From NCBI GenBank assembly GCA_032718565.1, contig JAVGVS010000011.1:1466905-1530904 (forward strand): a stretch of 64,000 bases of DNA. The letters are read 5' to 3'. The notes beneath the pieces were generated by a model. That model searched no databases. It was not told where the DNA came from and was given only the letters and a program-made list of their open reading frames with translations. Of this stretch, positions 12,303-24,520 are shown in pieces. Every line of letters begins with the position of its first letter. The first letter of the stretch is position 1. The position numbers and the translations under genes were made by a program. This stretch comes from Distichodus sexfasciatus. Lineage: Eukaryota; Chordata; Actinopteri; Characiformes; Distichodontidae.

Positions 12303-13363
12303 TTCTACCGTGCACTCACTTCCTGCGTCACAGCGTGCATTTGACAGTTGTGAGGTGGAGTCGGAGGATGAAGTTTTAGCTTGGTGAGGATGGAGCAAGA
12401 ATCTGTGGCCATGTAGTAACCCAGGTGTAGTTACTTTTTTCTGCAGCTTGTAGTGTAACTAACTGCTATATTAAAACACCTCGGCTGTAGCTTAGCTATG
12501 TTTAATCATACGCGGCTTGTGGCATGAAAAGCTACCTTTTAAAAGTAACCTCCCAATGCTGTTCCATACACAACTAAAGTTACAAATGAGCAAACACACA
12601 GCTTTTGGGGGCAATCAGATGCTGCGTTTCTTTTCCTGTAGAACAAAAAGGTTAAGCAGAAAAATGAGGCCACAAATTATTAGGTCTTTCTCTCTCTCTC
12701 ACTAACACCAACTCAAAGTGTGAAGGGTTATTAAAATCACAGTAATAGTAAAGTGACTAACAGCTAGCAGAACCTCTTGGATACAGAATAAATGCTCCAC
12801 AATCAGCAACACAGCTGGGAGTGCTGCAAGTGGAAGCTAGGCGGCGTGTCACTCAGGCGCTCTCACGTTCCTCCGGTCCTAAATGATGCATAATGAGATT
12901 AATTCGGGGCTGTCATGCCTGCTCTGCTAATGCTGAGCCGAAGCGGGATTCGTGCTGAGATGATGGCGTTTCTCTCAATTCTGTCTGTCATCATGAAGTA
13001 AAAAATTTGGATGAAATGGTTTTCCACCCAAATAATGTATAATAACATCACACCTGCAAGAGCATCACTGTGAAATCAAAGGCATCATTCTTGTTTTTCT
13101 GCCCAAACACAAATTAAAACACACAACCTGGAGCTACTCACTGCCTCAGAGCAAAGGGTTGCTGCGGGAAAGTGTGTGTGTGTGTGTGTGTGTGTATGCA
13201 TGTGTTATTTATAGCACTGTTAACCGTGTGCAGGGGAGCAGAGAGAGACCGCAAACAATAGAGCAAGAGATAAGGCAACGTGTCATGCACACACACACAC
13301 ACACACGCAGCTAATAAAGATCGCAGTACGGTGAGTGTGTGAGAGAGAAAGAAGGAGCCTCAC

Positions 13364-13452
13364 CCATAGGCCACCCCAGCGATGGTGCACTTCTTAAACT
13401 GCATCACATTACAGGTCAACGTTCCCGTTTTGTCTGAGAAGATGTACTTCAC
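13364..13452 (-). CDS. atp8a1: atp8a1 exon 14: P-domain DKTGT catalytic exon
   Basis: 89 bp, acceptor attgcag and donor GG/gtgagg. It reads VKYIFSDKTGTLTCNVMQFK then KCTIAGVAY plus GG of a Gly codon, roughly residues 403-432. DKTGT contains the aspartate that is autophosphorylated by ATP in every P-type ATPase (D409 in human ATP8A1); it is intact, so the catalytic core encoded in this window is not degenerate. It ends in phase 2, which fits either the 45-nt exon 15 or a direct join to the next exon outside the window. Confidence 0.97.
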
Positions 13453-14142
13453 CTGCAATTAAAAAACACAGCAACATTATGTGGACGTACGACAGCGTAT
13501 TGGATCTAATCTTTTACTATCTATTCTTTATTTCGTGCAGCGTTTACGTCAAGGCCTGTTCATCGTGGGCGTAACCAGGCTTTTGCGTAGAAAGTGGCAG
13601 AAGTTTTCGAAACATCGCGACAGCAGTCTCCACAGTGACACCTAATGGCCACTTTGGCTACTTTTTGCTAACATCTTGATAATAACGGTTTTGTGAAGTG
13701 ACTCCGATGTAAAATGTATGGATTTATTTTTATGCAAAAATTCTCAGTACGCAGTGGAACGTTCCCGGACAAAAATCTCGTCTTTACACGCTCAACTCAG
13801 CGTGCGCTCACGGTTGATTCTGCCTTCCTCATTTAACAGCATCGGTATAAACGTCAGATACATGCATGAAAAGCATCGGATATCGGCATCGGCCAATAAT
13901 TCCCATATCGTGCATCCCTGCTCTAAACTATCAATTCAGTGACTTTACAGAAAATGTACTATATCATGAGATTTAGTATTCTGCACAGCTCTACAATATT
14001 AGGAAAATAAAGGACACGCTCACACGATCCAAGTGTTTAATAAACGGTTGAACTGATAAAATAGAAGTGTCCTTTCAACATCCAGTAAGAGCGCATCGTT
14101 ATGTACTAGTATACTGCGGTGTGTGTGTGTGTGTGATGTTAC

Positions 14143-14220
14143 CTGTCCCAGCTCCTCGTTCAGGTTGGAGGTTCGTGCCATGGCTGGAGTGTTGGTCGGC
14201 TCGTACAGCATGTCAGTGTC
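14143..14220 (-). CDS. atp8a1: atp8a1 exon 13: TM4 to P-domain connector
   Basis: 78 bp, phase 0 at both ends, acceptor ttgccttag and donor CAG/gtaaca. It reads DTDMLYEPTNTPAMARTSNL then NEELGQ, roughly residues 377-402. ARTSNLNEELGQ immediately precedes the phosphorylation loop in all P4-ATPases; YEPT.T favours ATP8A1 over ATP8A2. The donor is followed on the sense strand by a CA repeat (plus-strand TG repeat, 14119-14135) within 30 nt of the splice site. Confidence 0.96.
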
Positions 14221-15665
14221 CTAAGGCAAATAATTTGAGACACAACGTGTGAGGTTTTCGGACCGACGGGGCCACACCCTCCTGCTCGCACCCCTGCCGG
14301 GTTAAAGGCCTGGGTCGTCCACGCCCTCGGCTGATTACGTCCAGGGGAAATGAAGACACACACCAGCAGATCCCAGTTCTAAAAACAAACAGGAGCTGCA
14401 GCGTGTGCCGACAGCGTTTTGCCCCAAATCTAATTTTGCCATCGTTAAATGGGTTATTTTGATAAAGTTCCACTTCTGTTTGTGTTCCAAGACTTTCTTG
14501 GAGCTGCTCTGGAGGTTTGGGAGCATTTTTGGAGGTGTAGAGGAAATAGTTTCATCAGGTCGGGGAGATGACTGAGGACTTATTAGACACACACACACAC
14601 TCAGAGTCTAGTTCATACTGTGCGACTGAGGCTCAGGCTCCAGCAGCTAACCCAGATGGGATGTAACAAAAACTACCAAAAAAACAGATTTTTCATGTGC
14701 AAAGTACTGATGAAGAAAGAAGCACTCCAGTGATACAAACCTGACTGTCAGTTTCTTGTTTTTATGCACCCAACAAAGGCTCACTGCACTTTATATACAT
14801 ACTTTCTAATCATAACACGCACATGTACAGTAACTAGCTATAGTATACCTCTTTTATAAATATTTGTTTTTGTTTTTGTATATTTTTTACTCTCACTCTT
14901 TTTTAGTTCATTGTAAGATTTCTTGAAACCTGTTAACGTTTAATTTCTAAATTCTTAGGCTCATTTCACTTCATGTATTTGTAAAACCATGTTTGTGTCA
15001 AATTCAAAGAATTTTGAAACGGCCAAATTTGCATCAATTTTGTACCTGTCTTTGTTTTGTGGTCCATATCCTGGTTAAAACTTGAACTTGTTTTCTAAAT
15101 ATCACTAAAATATCTTTGCCACACCTCGTACCTGCCTTTGTCTAGTTCTTTGACATTGCTTGTGTCACACACGTGACGCACACGTGACCGGCACGGTCGG
15201 AAGTATCAATAGAGGCTTTTTCTCGCGGCTCACCGCTCAGTCATTGAGTCAACCTGGCCCAACTCTGATTCATTTCGGCATCAACTGTGAGTACTCCAGT
15301 TATTTGGTTCGTCTCTTTGATTGAGCGTGTGTTCATAGAACGTGGTTTTCGGTGGGAATCTTTACCTTACGACTGTAGACAATCAATCCATGTGGTTCGC
15401 CTACCTCTTCACGCTTTACTCCGCGTTTGGGTTAACCATCCACGCTACACGGGCTAACGGCTAGCATTGTGTTAAATCCTAACCAGATCACTGACCGCTT
15501 CTTGTATTGAGCTCGCTGCAGGTTTTCTCATTCTGCCTACTCCAACGTAGATTAGATTTTTTATTTAAGTGTAAACCCCGTAAAGGCTTTGTGAAACAGT
15601 AAAGTGTCCAAGCAACTGTGCCCAAATTTTCCAAACAATCTGACAGCCGTCTACACGGTGACACT

Positions 15666-16371
15666 AACGCTGAGTTCACACCAAAAGCTACGAAAGCTGT
15701 AAAATCGCCGGAAGTAACTTACTTTTTATTGATGAAAGTGACGAGAGTGATACGAGCGACAAAAGCGAGATGTGTCAAAGTTTGGCCGACTAGAGCAACA
15801 AAAAAATTAGAAGACAGCTTAACTTTATGCAAATTAGTTACGACACGTTTCGGCTGTAAACGTCCTGCTTCGCTTGCAAGGATCCCTGAGAGCATACTCG
15901 GAAACTTGGTTCCTACCGTACTTTTGTTTTGATCAAAATGAAGCAGCGACGGCAGGGCACCCCGTCTTGTACGATCCGAGCCTTTTCAACATCAAAGATC
16001 GTTACAAGAGAGCACAAGCGTGGGAAGTGTCTGAGAACAATGTTACTTTCCATATTGAATTACTGTTGCACAATAACTTTTTTGAATTGACTAAAATACG
16101 GAACTAATTTCCATTATACTGTTCTTGGCTGTAATTGGATCGATTAACCTCTGCTTGTCCGGACCGCTTGTATTTGAGTACCTCGTATGTTTTTTCGGGC
16201 TGGGCAACAGCAACAACAGCACAGCACAGCTACAAGTGTGCGGCTCCTTTAAGCAAGATCAAACGTTCGAATGACGCCACGAGCGACAAGAGCGAGCAAA
16301 AAACATTTTGACAGCCATGCTTTTTGAGCGTCTTTTACAGCTTTAGTAGTTCTTGGTGTGAACGCACCATT
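15666..16371. mobile_element. 706-bp MITE with long imperfect inverted ends
   Basis: The left end aacgctgagttcacaccaaa (continuing to gctgtaaaa) is the inverse of the right end ttttacagctttagtag...ggtgtgaacgcaccatt. Possible 3-bp duplication act on both sides. No transposase; superfamily unresolved. Confidence 0.65.
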
Positions 16372-16479
16372 ACTGACAACTTTGGCTACTGCAGCACATT
16401 GCTACTCTGTTAAACAACTCAGACAGGCACTGAAAAGTTCTAAACGACTTATTTTCTTGCCAAGTTACGCTAAACTTAC

Positions 16480-16607
16480 CCAGTTGATGAAGAAGGCCTG
16501 GACGAACTTGATGACCTCCAAAGTCACCAGCAGACTGATGGGAATCAAGTTGTTGAAGAGGATGATGAAGGTGAGGAAGTTGAGGCCAAAGTTGGCCGCT
16601 CCGCCGT
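16480..16607 (-). CDS. atp8a1: atp8a1 exon 12: TM4 with PISL motif
   Basis: 128 bp, acceptor ctgcggcag and donor TGG/gtaagt. AC completes Tyr, then GGAANFGLNFLTFIILFNNL, IPISLLVTLEVIKFVQAFFI and NW, roughly residues 334-376. This is TM4; NN followed by IPISL is the substrate-gate region where Ile replaces the acidic residue of cation pumps (I357 in human numbering). Fully conserved and in frame. The sense-strand sequence just upstream is a CCT repeat followed by a C-run (plus-strand 16620-16680), which forms the polypyrimidine tract of the acceptor. Intron 11 upstream is about 8.6 kb. Confidence 0.96.
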
Positions 16608-17197
16608 CTGCCGCAGTCCCGGGAGGGGGGGCAAAAAGAGGCGGAGGAGGAGGAGGAGGATGAGGAGGAGGAGGAGAAAGGTACAGAAAAAAAGACAAAA
16701 GCAATAAAGAAGATTCTGTCAGAACGCAAGGCGTCTAAACGTGTGGTGGACGGGAGGGAAACAAAAGAAGCAAGAACGGGCAGATGCTCATCCCACCTAA
16801 CGAGAAGCGTTTCCGTGACGCTCAACAGGAACGGCGGAGAACGCCACGGAAACGCTGCATCATTAGCTGAGATTAAGCCCCGCCTCTCCCATCAGACTCC
16901 AGCCACCGGATTTGTGTTCCCTCCAATTAGCGCCCTATTAATTTACACGGGCCCCCATTTCGGGAATAAAAGCCGCCAGTGTCGCAGCAGCAGCAGCCGC
17001 CTCCTCGCAGTCTTCCCGTTTCAAACCCCACGGTGGACAAAACAGAAGGAAGAGGCCCGGGATAAAACATTCAAAATGAAACAAGAGGGCCAGATTGATG
17101 GGTCACACTAAATTTGAAGATTACGAGAGGAAAGTCTGCGCTCGAGACCGAATCCTGCCCCATCAGAGCAGACAGGAGAGGGAGACCTACCTCACAA

Positions 17198-17239
17198 ACA
17201 CACACACACACACACACATTCAAAAACGGGCACTAAGAA

Positions 17240-17275
<36 letters not shown>
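17198..17275. repeat. CA and GA microsatellites
   Basis: A CA run at 17199-17217 and an AG run at about 17246-17274 lie within 80 bp. Confidence 0.9.
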
Positions 17276-17280
<5 letters not shown>

Positions 17281-17981
17281 GGAGATGGAGTCTACTGCTG
17301 TGGAGGCGGACTCACAGTGCAAGGGAGACGACTGCAAGGGGTGGGAGGGAAAACAATCAACTCGGATGTTCTGGCGCAGAGGAGGGGGACTCGGTCCAAA
17401 GCACGTTCCCATCGGTGGGCGAAAAGAGAGCGGTGACATTTCGGAGCAGACGCCCGGAGACACCAAAAGGGTCTCATACAGTATGTGGATATATACAGTT
17501 TGCATGACCTCAGAGGAGATGAGGTAATGCAGCATAAATGAGGAAGCGTTGCATAAAGCTTGGATTTTTTGGGTGGGTGGGGGGATGCTTTGGTGAAAAC
17601 CCACAAGATGTTTAGATGCATCAAAACGTGAAGAATCATCACACTCTGGCACGCAAGTTTGATTAGTTTGCACAAACCCAAAAACAAGCAAAAGCAAAAA
17701 GCCTGTGTGCAAAATATCTGTTGCATTTTCCAGTGGCCTAAATGCTCAACGCAGCTGCAATCGACCGCTCCTAATGCACGCCCTGATCATACGAGCGGGA
17801 GCGTTGCACCACTGCATTGTGAAGCCAAAAGCTACTGCACAAGAAAGACCTCTGTATCTTTATCAATAACTTTGATTAATGTTGATAAGGTTCACGATCA
17901 CAAACCTTTCATTTTATATTGATTATGAATCTTGTAGCAAAGTGATATTACACCACACCTTATGTAATAATATAATGCAAA

Positions 17982-18865
17982 TAGGGTTGGGTACCGAGGT
18001 CGGTACTTTTAAAGGTACCGACTGAATTATGTAGGTACTACCAGGTATCGGTTCACGTCAAATCAAACGGTGCCAAATTTCGGTACATTCACGTGCTCAT
18101 CAGCGGCGCCGCGCACGAGCTGACCGGAACATACGGAACTGGGAGAAAGGTTTGAATTAATCAACAGCTATCTCAGCGTTTCAATGCTGTTTACATTTAC
18201 AGCAGCAATAGGACAGAAACGGATTTACAGCAGTTACATTTCCATTTACTATTAAGTATTAGTGTTTGTTTTGTTTACCATGACAACGGTTGCCAGGAGA
18301 AGAAAGCATTGCGCGGAGAAACGCGCGGAAATCTGAAATCATAACGACAAGCTGAAACGGCTCCGACTGCGACTGCAATTTACTAAAATCGCGGCATGCA
18401 ACATTTACCACGCAAAATGCAGAACTGGAGCCAGCAATACGTCAAACTTGAGGAAACACCTCGTTAAAATATAAAATATATTTACGGCCGGATGAGCGGG
18501 TGCCGTTTGATAACTGGAGCACCACAGAGTTAACCGACAATCACCCTGGCAGCCTAACATCGACATCGATAACGTCGACTAGCTTCACTGCAGCTTCAGA
18601 TAATTAGTGATCTATCTGTTCTAGTTAATGTTCAGGAAATATTTTTTATAAAAGCTGTAATAAATTTATATTGTAGTTGTAACATAATAACAGCAGCTTG
18701 TGTGACGTTTGAAATTTGTTTGGGGCGTATTTATTATTACTGTAGTTTTATGTTTATACAAACCAGGTATTACAAATGGTTTGATTCAGGGCAAGGAGTC
18801 AAAATGAACTGAACATCAGGTACCGGTACCGATGCCGGTTCAGATGTGAAAGGTACCCAACCCTA
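17982..18865 (+). mobile_element. 884-bp hAT relic with BED zinc-finger remnant and target duplication
   Basis: The ends tagggttgggtacc and ggtacccaaccctaa-type sequence are inverted. The flanks aatgcaaa (17974-17981) and attgcaaa (18866-18873) match 7/8, an 8-bp hAT-type duplication. Near 18393-18470 the plus strand reads ACNIYHAKCRTGASNTSNLR then KHLV, the start of a BED-type zinc finger (C-x4-C spacing here altered) found at the N-terminus of hAT transposases. The rest of the transposase is missing. Confidence 0.8.
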
Positions 18866-19011
18866 ATTGCAAAACCCAAATTTGGTCAAAAATGAGCTGA
18901 ACTAAAGAGTCATCGCAAGGCTGTTGATCACTGACTTCATGCCTGTGTTAGAACAAAACCTTCTTTGAACTTTTTTGTAAATTGGCATTTTATTGTTCAC
19001 TGTTGAAGTGG

Positions 19012-19145
19012 TCATTCATTCATTCATTCATTTTCCGAACCGCTTAATCCCAACTGGGGTCGCGGGGGGACGGGAGCCTATCCAGGGAAATCACAGGCGC
19101 AAGGCGGGGACCAACCCTGGGCAAGTGCCAACACACCGCCGGGCA
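19012..19145 (+). repeat. Repeat family D fragment
   Basis: cattcattttccgaaccgct, taatcccaactggggtcgcg, gagcctatcc and ggcggggaccaaccctgggc match the 11488 copy in the same order. It is truncated on the 3' side. Confidence 0.75.
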
Positions 19146-19220
19146 GCTGAAGTGGTCATGCATCACTAATATGAAGATATCATTGTTTGTGACAGGCACA
19201 AAATATTGTTTCTACATATT

Positions 19221-19312
19221 TAATGTGTACATTATAATATAATATAATATAATATAATATAATATAATATAATATATATAATATAATATAATATAATATA
19301 ATATAATATAGG
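19221..19312. repeat. (TATAA)n pentanucleotide array
   Basis: About 18 units of tataa with one interruption near 19275. It directly abuts the truncated TIR-element copy at 19313. Confidence 0.9.
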
Positions 19313-19600
19313 CTATTCCATGGCTGTGAATGCAGCGAGGCCATCAGAATGCAAACATAACCGCTGACCGCACTAAGCTGCCTAGAGTGCTATCGATAGT
19401 CAACTTCAAAGGCAGATTTCTCCGTTTCTCACTTGGCGTGACAGGAGAAACCCGACTCCTTTGAATGTTGATATCTCAGTCACATGTCGTCCGATTCATT
19501 CAATATAGGTATCGTTTTGAAGGTTGATTTATGCCCTTTCATGAAAACATCATAACTCAATTGTGAAAAATTGCGAAAAGCGACTCGGTTTTGCCGCAGT
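19313..19600 (+). mobile_element. Right part of the 599-bp TIR element
   Basis: Colinear with 21030-21304: ggctattc.atggctgtgaa, ggcagattt..., cttggcgtgaca, gactcctttgaatgttga and atgccctttcatgaaaacat, ending gcgaaaagcgactcgg. The left part is replaced by the pentanucleotide array. Confidence 0.75.
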
Positions 19601-20705
19601 CACATAGCAAAGAAATCAAAGGTATATTTCACTTTGAATGCAACAGTGAAAGAATCTTTGTGCTGGTCAACATCAAGTTTTAGCCACAGGTAGAGAGGTC
19701 CCTTATTTGACTCATAGGTGATGTCATGACAAAAAGGAGGCTGTTATGATAAAAAAAACGATAGGGTTGGTGACTATCAACACAGGATAAGTCGAGCTGA
19801 CCGGGCGGGTTCCACCAGCCCCAGCCTGGGTGTTGCAGCGGTGAAGCTAACCAGCACTCTGCACGCCAGAAGACTTCTCAAGACGCCCGTCAGCATTTAC
19901 AGCCAACGTGCTGCGCATAAAAATGCTTTTTGTTTTTAACGCCGGGCTGTGACGTGGTCCGGGTGGCCACTGCAGGTGGTGTATTTGTGTGTGTGTGTGC
20001 GCATAAGAAATGAGCTTCGCGGGCCGCCTTATGCACGTGGCTATGGCGAGGACGACCGGGACACGCCTGGAGTTGAAGTCACATGAATAATCTATGATTA
20101 ATAATTGCTCAGCTTGATGCCCGATGACGAAAAGCCCAGAGAGTAGTGCAGGTGACTTGCCGCCTACATGCTGTCGCCTCATCTAGCGTTATTAAAGAGC
20201 TGATCGAATCTTCTGCACAAAGAAAGTTTTCACCTTCCACAGCACTTACTGAAGGTGGACGGTGATACATGATGCCGGGTATTATTGTGATGATATGCAC
20301 TGACCTTAACATTAATCTTTCTGTAAAGGTCATTTTATTTCCAATTATTTCAGCAATCACTGTTTCTCTCTTTAAGAGAAAGGTCTTTTTCTGTATTCAC
20401 TTCTGAAATTGGTGTGTCCTCGGAGGTTCTGTATATACACGGATAATGCTCTAATATAGTAGAAGTCAACGATTATCAGTTTTAAATTTGCATTTTGATG
20501 GTTATTGCTATTGTTAGCAAAAATTCTTAACCAATATGCCCATAAACAAACAAAAAATGCACCACTTTGGCTCTCCACGCCAGGCCTCTCTCCGGCTGAA
20601 GTCACCACCACTTCAGTTCTAAATGAATGCCCATCTTCCGATATGTTCACCATCAACAGTAAATACGCTTCCAGAATTAAATATTTGTGGACCTCCGGCA
20701 AAATT

Positions 20706-21304
20706 CAGTCGCTTGTCGAACGGGAGGTTTCGAGAAAACTAACGCTTATGTTGTCTGGGGTAAAATTTTGGATTTGTTTTTATGTTTTGAAATGCGGAAG
20801 GTCTATACTGTACTGTTGAGAATAAATTTTACTGAAAAACTTACCCTTTCCATCCTAAAAACGTGACTTTCTTGAGGTGAGGAATTCAATTCCTGCAGAA
20901 TGTTAAAAGTTTCTGATTTGACCACTCTACTACCAATATTTACGGTAAATCCACTCGTTGACTAGTGTGAAGATATTTTCCTGAATCCATCTTCGCCTCC
21001 CCGAGTTCAGTTTAACCCAACGAGGTAGGCTATCCTGTGGCTGTGGGAATGCAGCGTGAGGGTTACCAGAATACAAACGTAGAGCTGATCACTAGCGCTT
21101 CAGAGTGCTAATGGGCGAGAAGTCAATCTCAAAGGCAGATTCGCTTCACTTGGCGTGACATGGAGAAACCTGACTCCTTTGAATGTTGATGATCTCAGTC
21201 AAATGTCATCTGATTCATTCAATATAGGTATCGCTTTTGTTGATTTCTATGCCCTTTCATGAAAACATCATAACTCAATTTTGAAAATTTGCGACAAGCG
21301 ACTG
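20706..21304 (+). mobile_element. 599-bp TIR element, most complete copy
   Basis: Bounded by cagtcgcttgtcg and its exact inverse cgacaagcgactg. Homologous pieces occur at 19313-19600 (direct, right part) and 35425-35790 (inverted, left part), so the boundaries are supported by three copies. No coding capacity was seen; it is an unassigned non-autonomous DNA element. Confidence 0.75.
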
Positions 21305-21479
21305 GTTTAGCCGTGGAGGGTCACATATGTGTTGTAAGCATCGGAACAGATGTCAAACGCTCGATATTTTTTCACGACATGTTGGACCGTTCATCTCTTG
21401 GGTTGAACTACTGCACCTCTAATGGCTGCACATGCACTGGAAGGACATCAATTCTTCCAACGATCCGAATGCATAAGTA

Positions 21480-22075
21480 GGCTCATCTACCCTGTTTTCA
21501 AATATCGTGATACCACACCTTCTACTATGGAAACCTGCACGGGAGCCTTGTGCTGCTCGAATCAGGTCTAAATCCCTAACACTGCCTTTTAAGGCCAAGA
21601 CTGAGCAGCACCTCCTACTTATCAGCACTGATTAAGCAACGTGTCACTTCAAGCGCTGTTCATCTCGAACCACCTCTACTTAAAAGAAAAGGACGACATG
21701 CATCAAGACTCTATGCTGTGCTGTGCTGGCTCCTCAGGGTGGAACCAACTTCCTTTTGCCGTAAGAGTCCCTCATTGTCTTCAAACGCTGCTTCAAAGAC
21801 AAATCTTCATGAGCATTCCAGAAGACTAACTACTCCTCATACTTACTATTTCTCCATTTGGAGAAAAAAAAAACACTAACCCACTAACATGTATGTTTGT
21901 TGTCTGTGCAGAGGAAAACTTCTAACATGATTTTCTGATTAAAGTGCCAAAGTGTTTAATGACAGTTGTTGATTTTAAGTCTAGCTTATAGACGCAACAG
22001 TCGTGGACCACAAAGCGCGGTTGTAAGTCGCTCTGGAAAAGAGCGTCTGCTAAATGCTGTAAATGTGAATTATAT
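21480..22075 (+). mobile_element. 3' end of an L2-like LINE
   Basis: Frame fragments resemble the C-terminal part of a non-LTR reverse transcriptase ORF (WNQLPFAVRVPH near 21740, then a short Q..F tail). The 3' UTR ends gtaagtcgctctggaaaaga followed by gcgtctgctaaatgctgtaa. That tail is shared with the family B SINEs. It is 5' truncated, and no intact RT core is present. Confidence 0.65.
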
Positions 22076-22957
22076 TTTATGACAGTCATTGTAAGTCAGA
22101 AAGGTGGGATTGTGGTGCATCTAAATTGTCTTTCTTTCTACTTCTATTTCTAGTTTAAAGTGTATATTTTGTATTCTATTTATATATAGTTTATTCCTAT
22201 ATGTCTTATTGTTCTGTTCCCTGCTTCGCTGTACTGTGTAAACTGAGCCACATCGCCTCGCCTCTGCATAATTGAACAGTATGTAGCAGAGATACAATAA
22301 AGCTACTTGACTTTGACTTGATTCTTGACTTTATATCCCGCCCTCGCCTTCTGTCTTAAAATGTTTTATTTAGGTGCCGCCAAAATATTTTTAACTGCTC
22401 CACCCTCACCACTCACGACTTGGTGCTATGTTAGAAATGCCAGTCATGGCACACCCAGCAAATTCGCAGGTGCAGTGGAACTTCGCAGCGTAGCAAAATA
22501 TCTTGCATTTATAAGGCCAACTCTGCTCCGCGCCAGAAACACTTCTGCTCTTCTCATTTATCGGCATCGCAGATGTAAAAGTGAAAATATCGGATATCGC
22601 ATCGCCAATACTTTATCGTGGCATCCCTAGGAAAAAGGCATTTGTATTCAGTTTTGTGTTAGTGTTTAGTTATTCTAGATGTCTATTTTATTGTTTTCCT
22701 TCATTAGAAATGATCAGAATTAGTTCAGCAATAAAAAACACCATATCAGTTGACTCCCTACAAATATACCAATAGATGCTAGCTGGTGCTTAAATTGTGT
22801 TATGACCATCTCACCCTAGTTACACAGTTCCTAGTGGAGCTCTGGTCATGCCCCCATCCTGGGGATTCAGGAGGCAGGTTGTCGCTTCTGCCTTGTGCAT
22901 TTTACAACATCAAGAACGAGCTCCGAGCCAGAGTCATGAACCTGATGATATTGCTCC

Positions 22958-23040
22958 TGTCACTTTTATCCAATTACAGCATTTAGCAGACTTATTACTA
23001 AGGAACGGGCCTTCTGGAGCAACTTACACTAAGAGTCTGC
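22958..23040 (-). repeat. L2/SINE family B tail fragment
   Basis: Reverse of the shared tail: cttttatccaattacagcat, ttagcagactt, ctggagcaactta. Confidence 0.6.
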
Positions 23041-23924
23041 TCAGGGATCTCTGGTAGGTCACTTTTAATGTGCTGGACAGGAAGGTCCACCAGGGTAAAT
23101 GACAGCCAGTGAAAAGCTGAACTGAACTGGCCGAGCTCATGCCACCGCTCTCTTTTTAATTCAGGTATGGCGGGGGGAAGAGAAAACAGCATTTAGATCG
23201 AGTGCTCTCCTATGAAGAAATATGATCAGTCTCCAAAATGGAGCCCTGAGTTACGGCTGCATTGTTCCCTTCCACAGCTGCTATGATCCATAATCACTTT
23301 CATTAAGTCCAATCTGGAGCAAATCTGGAAAGTTTTTGGGATAAATCTGAAGATCCCCAGGTAGAGAAAGGAGACAGAGTTCTGGTTCATCTACATCGTT
23401 CTTGTGCAGGGAACAGCGTCAGCCATAAAACAGACTGCAATCAGTTTGGCACAATCCACCTTCTCAGACAGAACCACAGGAATTAAAAACATGATGTTTT
23501 GGTGACGCGTTAATCGGGTTGCAGTAGCTCGGCTTTCTTGGCGCTGCGGAAAAATCTGTCCGTGCTGCACGCTCAGAGCGAGTGCTGCATTCTCCCCGGC
23601 TCTTTCGCCATAAAAATGAGGTCATTGATCATCAATCATTTAAACTGGATGTCAGTTCACCATCTCCTGCGCTGCCTCAGTTGGAGTGTGTTAGAGCTGC
23701 TGGGCTCCGAGGACTGAGTCTAGCAGGTCTCTGAGTGGCAGAGAAACAATACAAAAAAAGAGAAAGCAGCAGAAGGAAGAGGTGGAAGAAGAGGGCAAGG
23801 CATTTAGAAAATGTCACTGCTTGTCCCTCAGGCTCCTCTGCTAAGTAGGCACATGCACACGCCACTCTTCAAAAAAGGAGTCTGAGAAGGAAATACCTCT
23901 CCCTCCTCCTCTTAGAGGAAAGAC

Positions 23925-24520
23925 ATGTGTGTGTGTATGAGGGAGTGTGAGAGTGAGAAAAAGAGGGAGGAGAAAGAGAGGGAGAGAGAGGGAGGGAGTG
24001 AAAGAGGAAAGGGAAAGAAGAGAGGGAGGGAGGGAAAGAGGACAGAGAAAAGGGAGGAGGAAAAGAAGAAAGAGAAGTGTAGATTAGTGGATGAGTGGAG
24101 GAAAGGGGAACTTGGAAGAAAGAGGAAAAAAGATGAGACACAGTGAGATACAGGAGGAGAGAAAGAGAGAGAAGGAAGGAGAAGCGGCAAGCAAAGAGAG
24201 GGAGAGATGGAAGAGAGGAAGAGACAGAATTAGAGAGAGAGAGTGGTGCAGAAGGAGAGGGAGAAGGAAGAAGAAGAAGAGGTACAAAGGAGAAGAGAGA
24301 TGGAGAAAAAAAAGTAACTACATGATGAAATAGGATGAAATAAAAATAGACTTCTTACAGAGCGGAGAGAGAGGTAATGAGGTAAAAAGAGTGAGTGAAA
24401 GCAAGTGAGTAATGGGGAAGCAGAAAGAGGGATGAAAAGAGTGAGGGTGAGAGAGATCAAGAAGGTGGAGGAAAGAGTGAGAGACGTGAAAGAGAGAGAG
24501 TGTGTGTCAGGGAGGAAGCT
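23925..24520. repeat. 0.6-kb purine-rich (GA) tract
   Basis: Almost pure A/G on the plus strand (gagggag, agaggaaagg, gaagaag units), with few pyrimidines. On the atp8a1 sense strand it is pyrimidine-rich. Open frames on both strands here are low-complexity artefacts. Confidence 0.9.

Larger units (their letters stand above)
6301..13363 (-). other. atp8a1 intron 14
   Basis: About 7.1 kb. Repeats: hAT MITE (6713-7173), two SINE family B fragments (7292-7640), hAT debris (10190-10495), LINE-like repeat D (11488-11815) and SINE A (12061-12302). The stretch 7900-10190 has only short CA/TG repeats and unassigned single-copy DNA. Confidence 0.7.

Noticed and set aside
16370..16825. 151-codon minus-strand frame over exon 12
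   Set aside because: It is in a different frame from the ATP8A1 coding frame and spans a CCT repeat; a shadow of the real exon.
17275..17726. Two 144-145-codon minus-strand frames
   Set aside because: Mutually overlapping in different frames, no recognisable domain, no phase-compatible link to atp8a1.
23869..24460. Several 60-92-codon frames on both strands
   Set aside because: Low-complexity GA/CT sequence.
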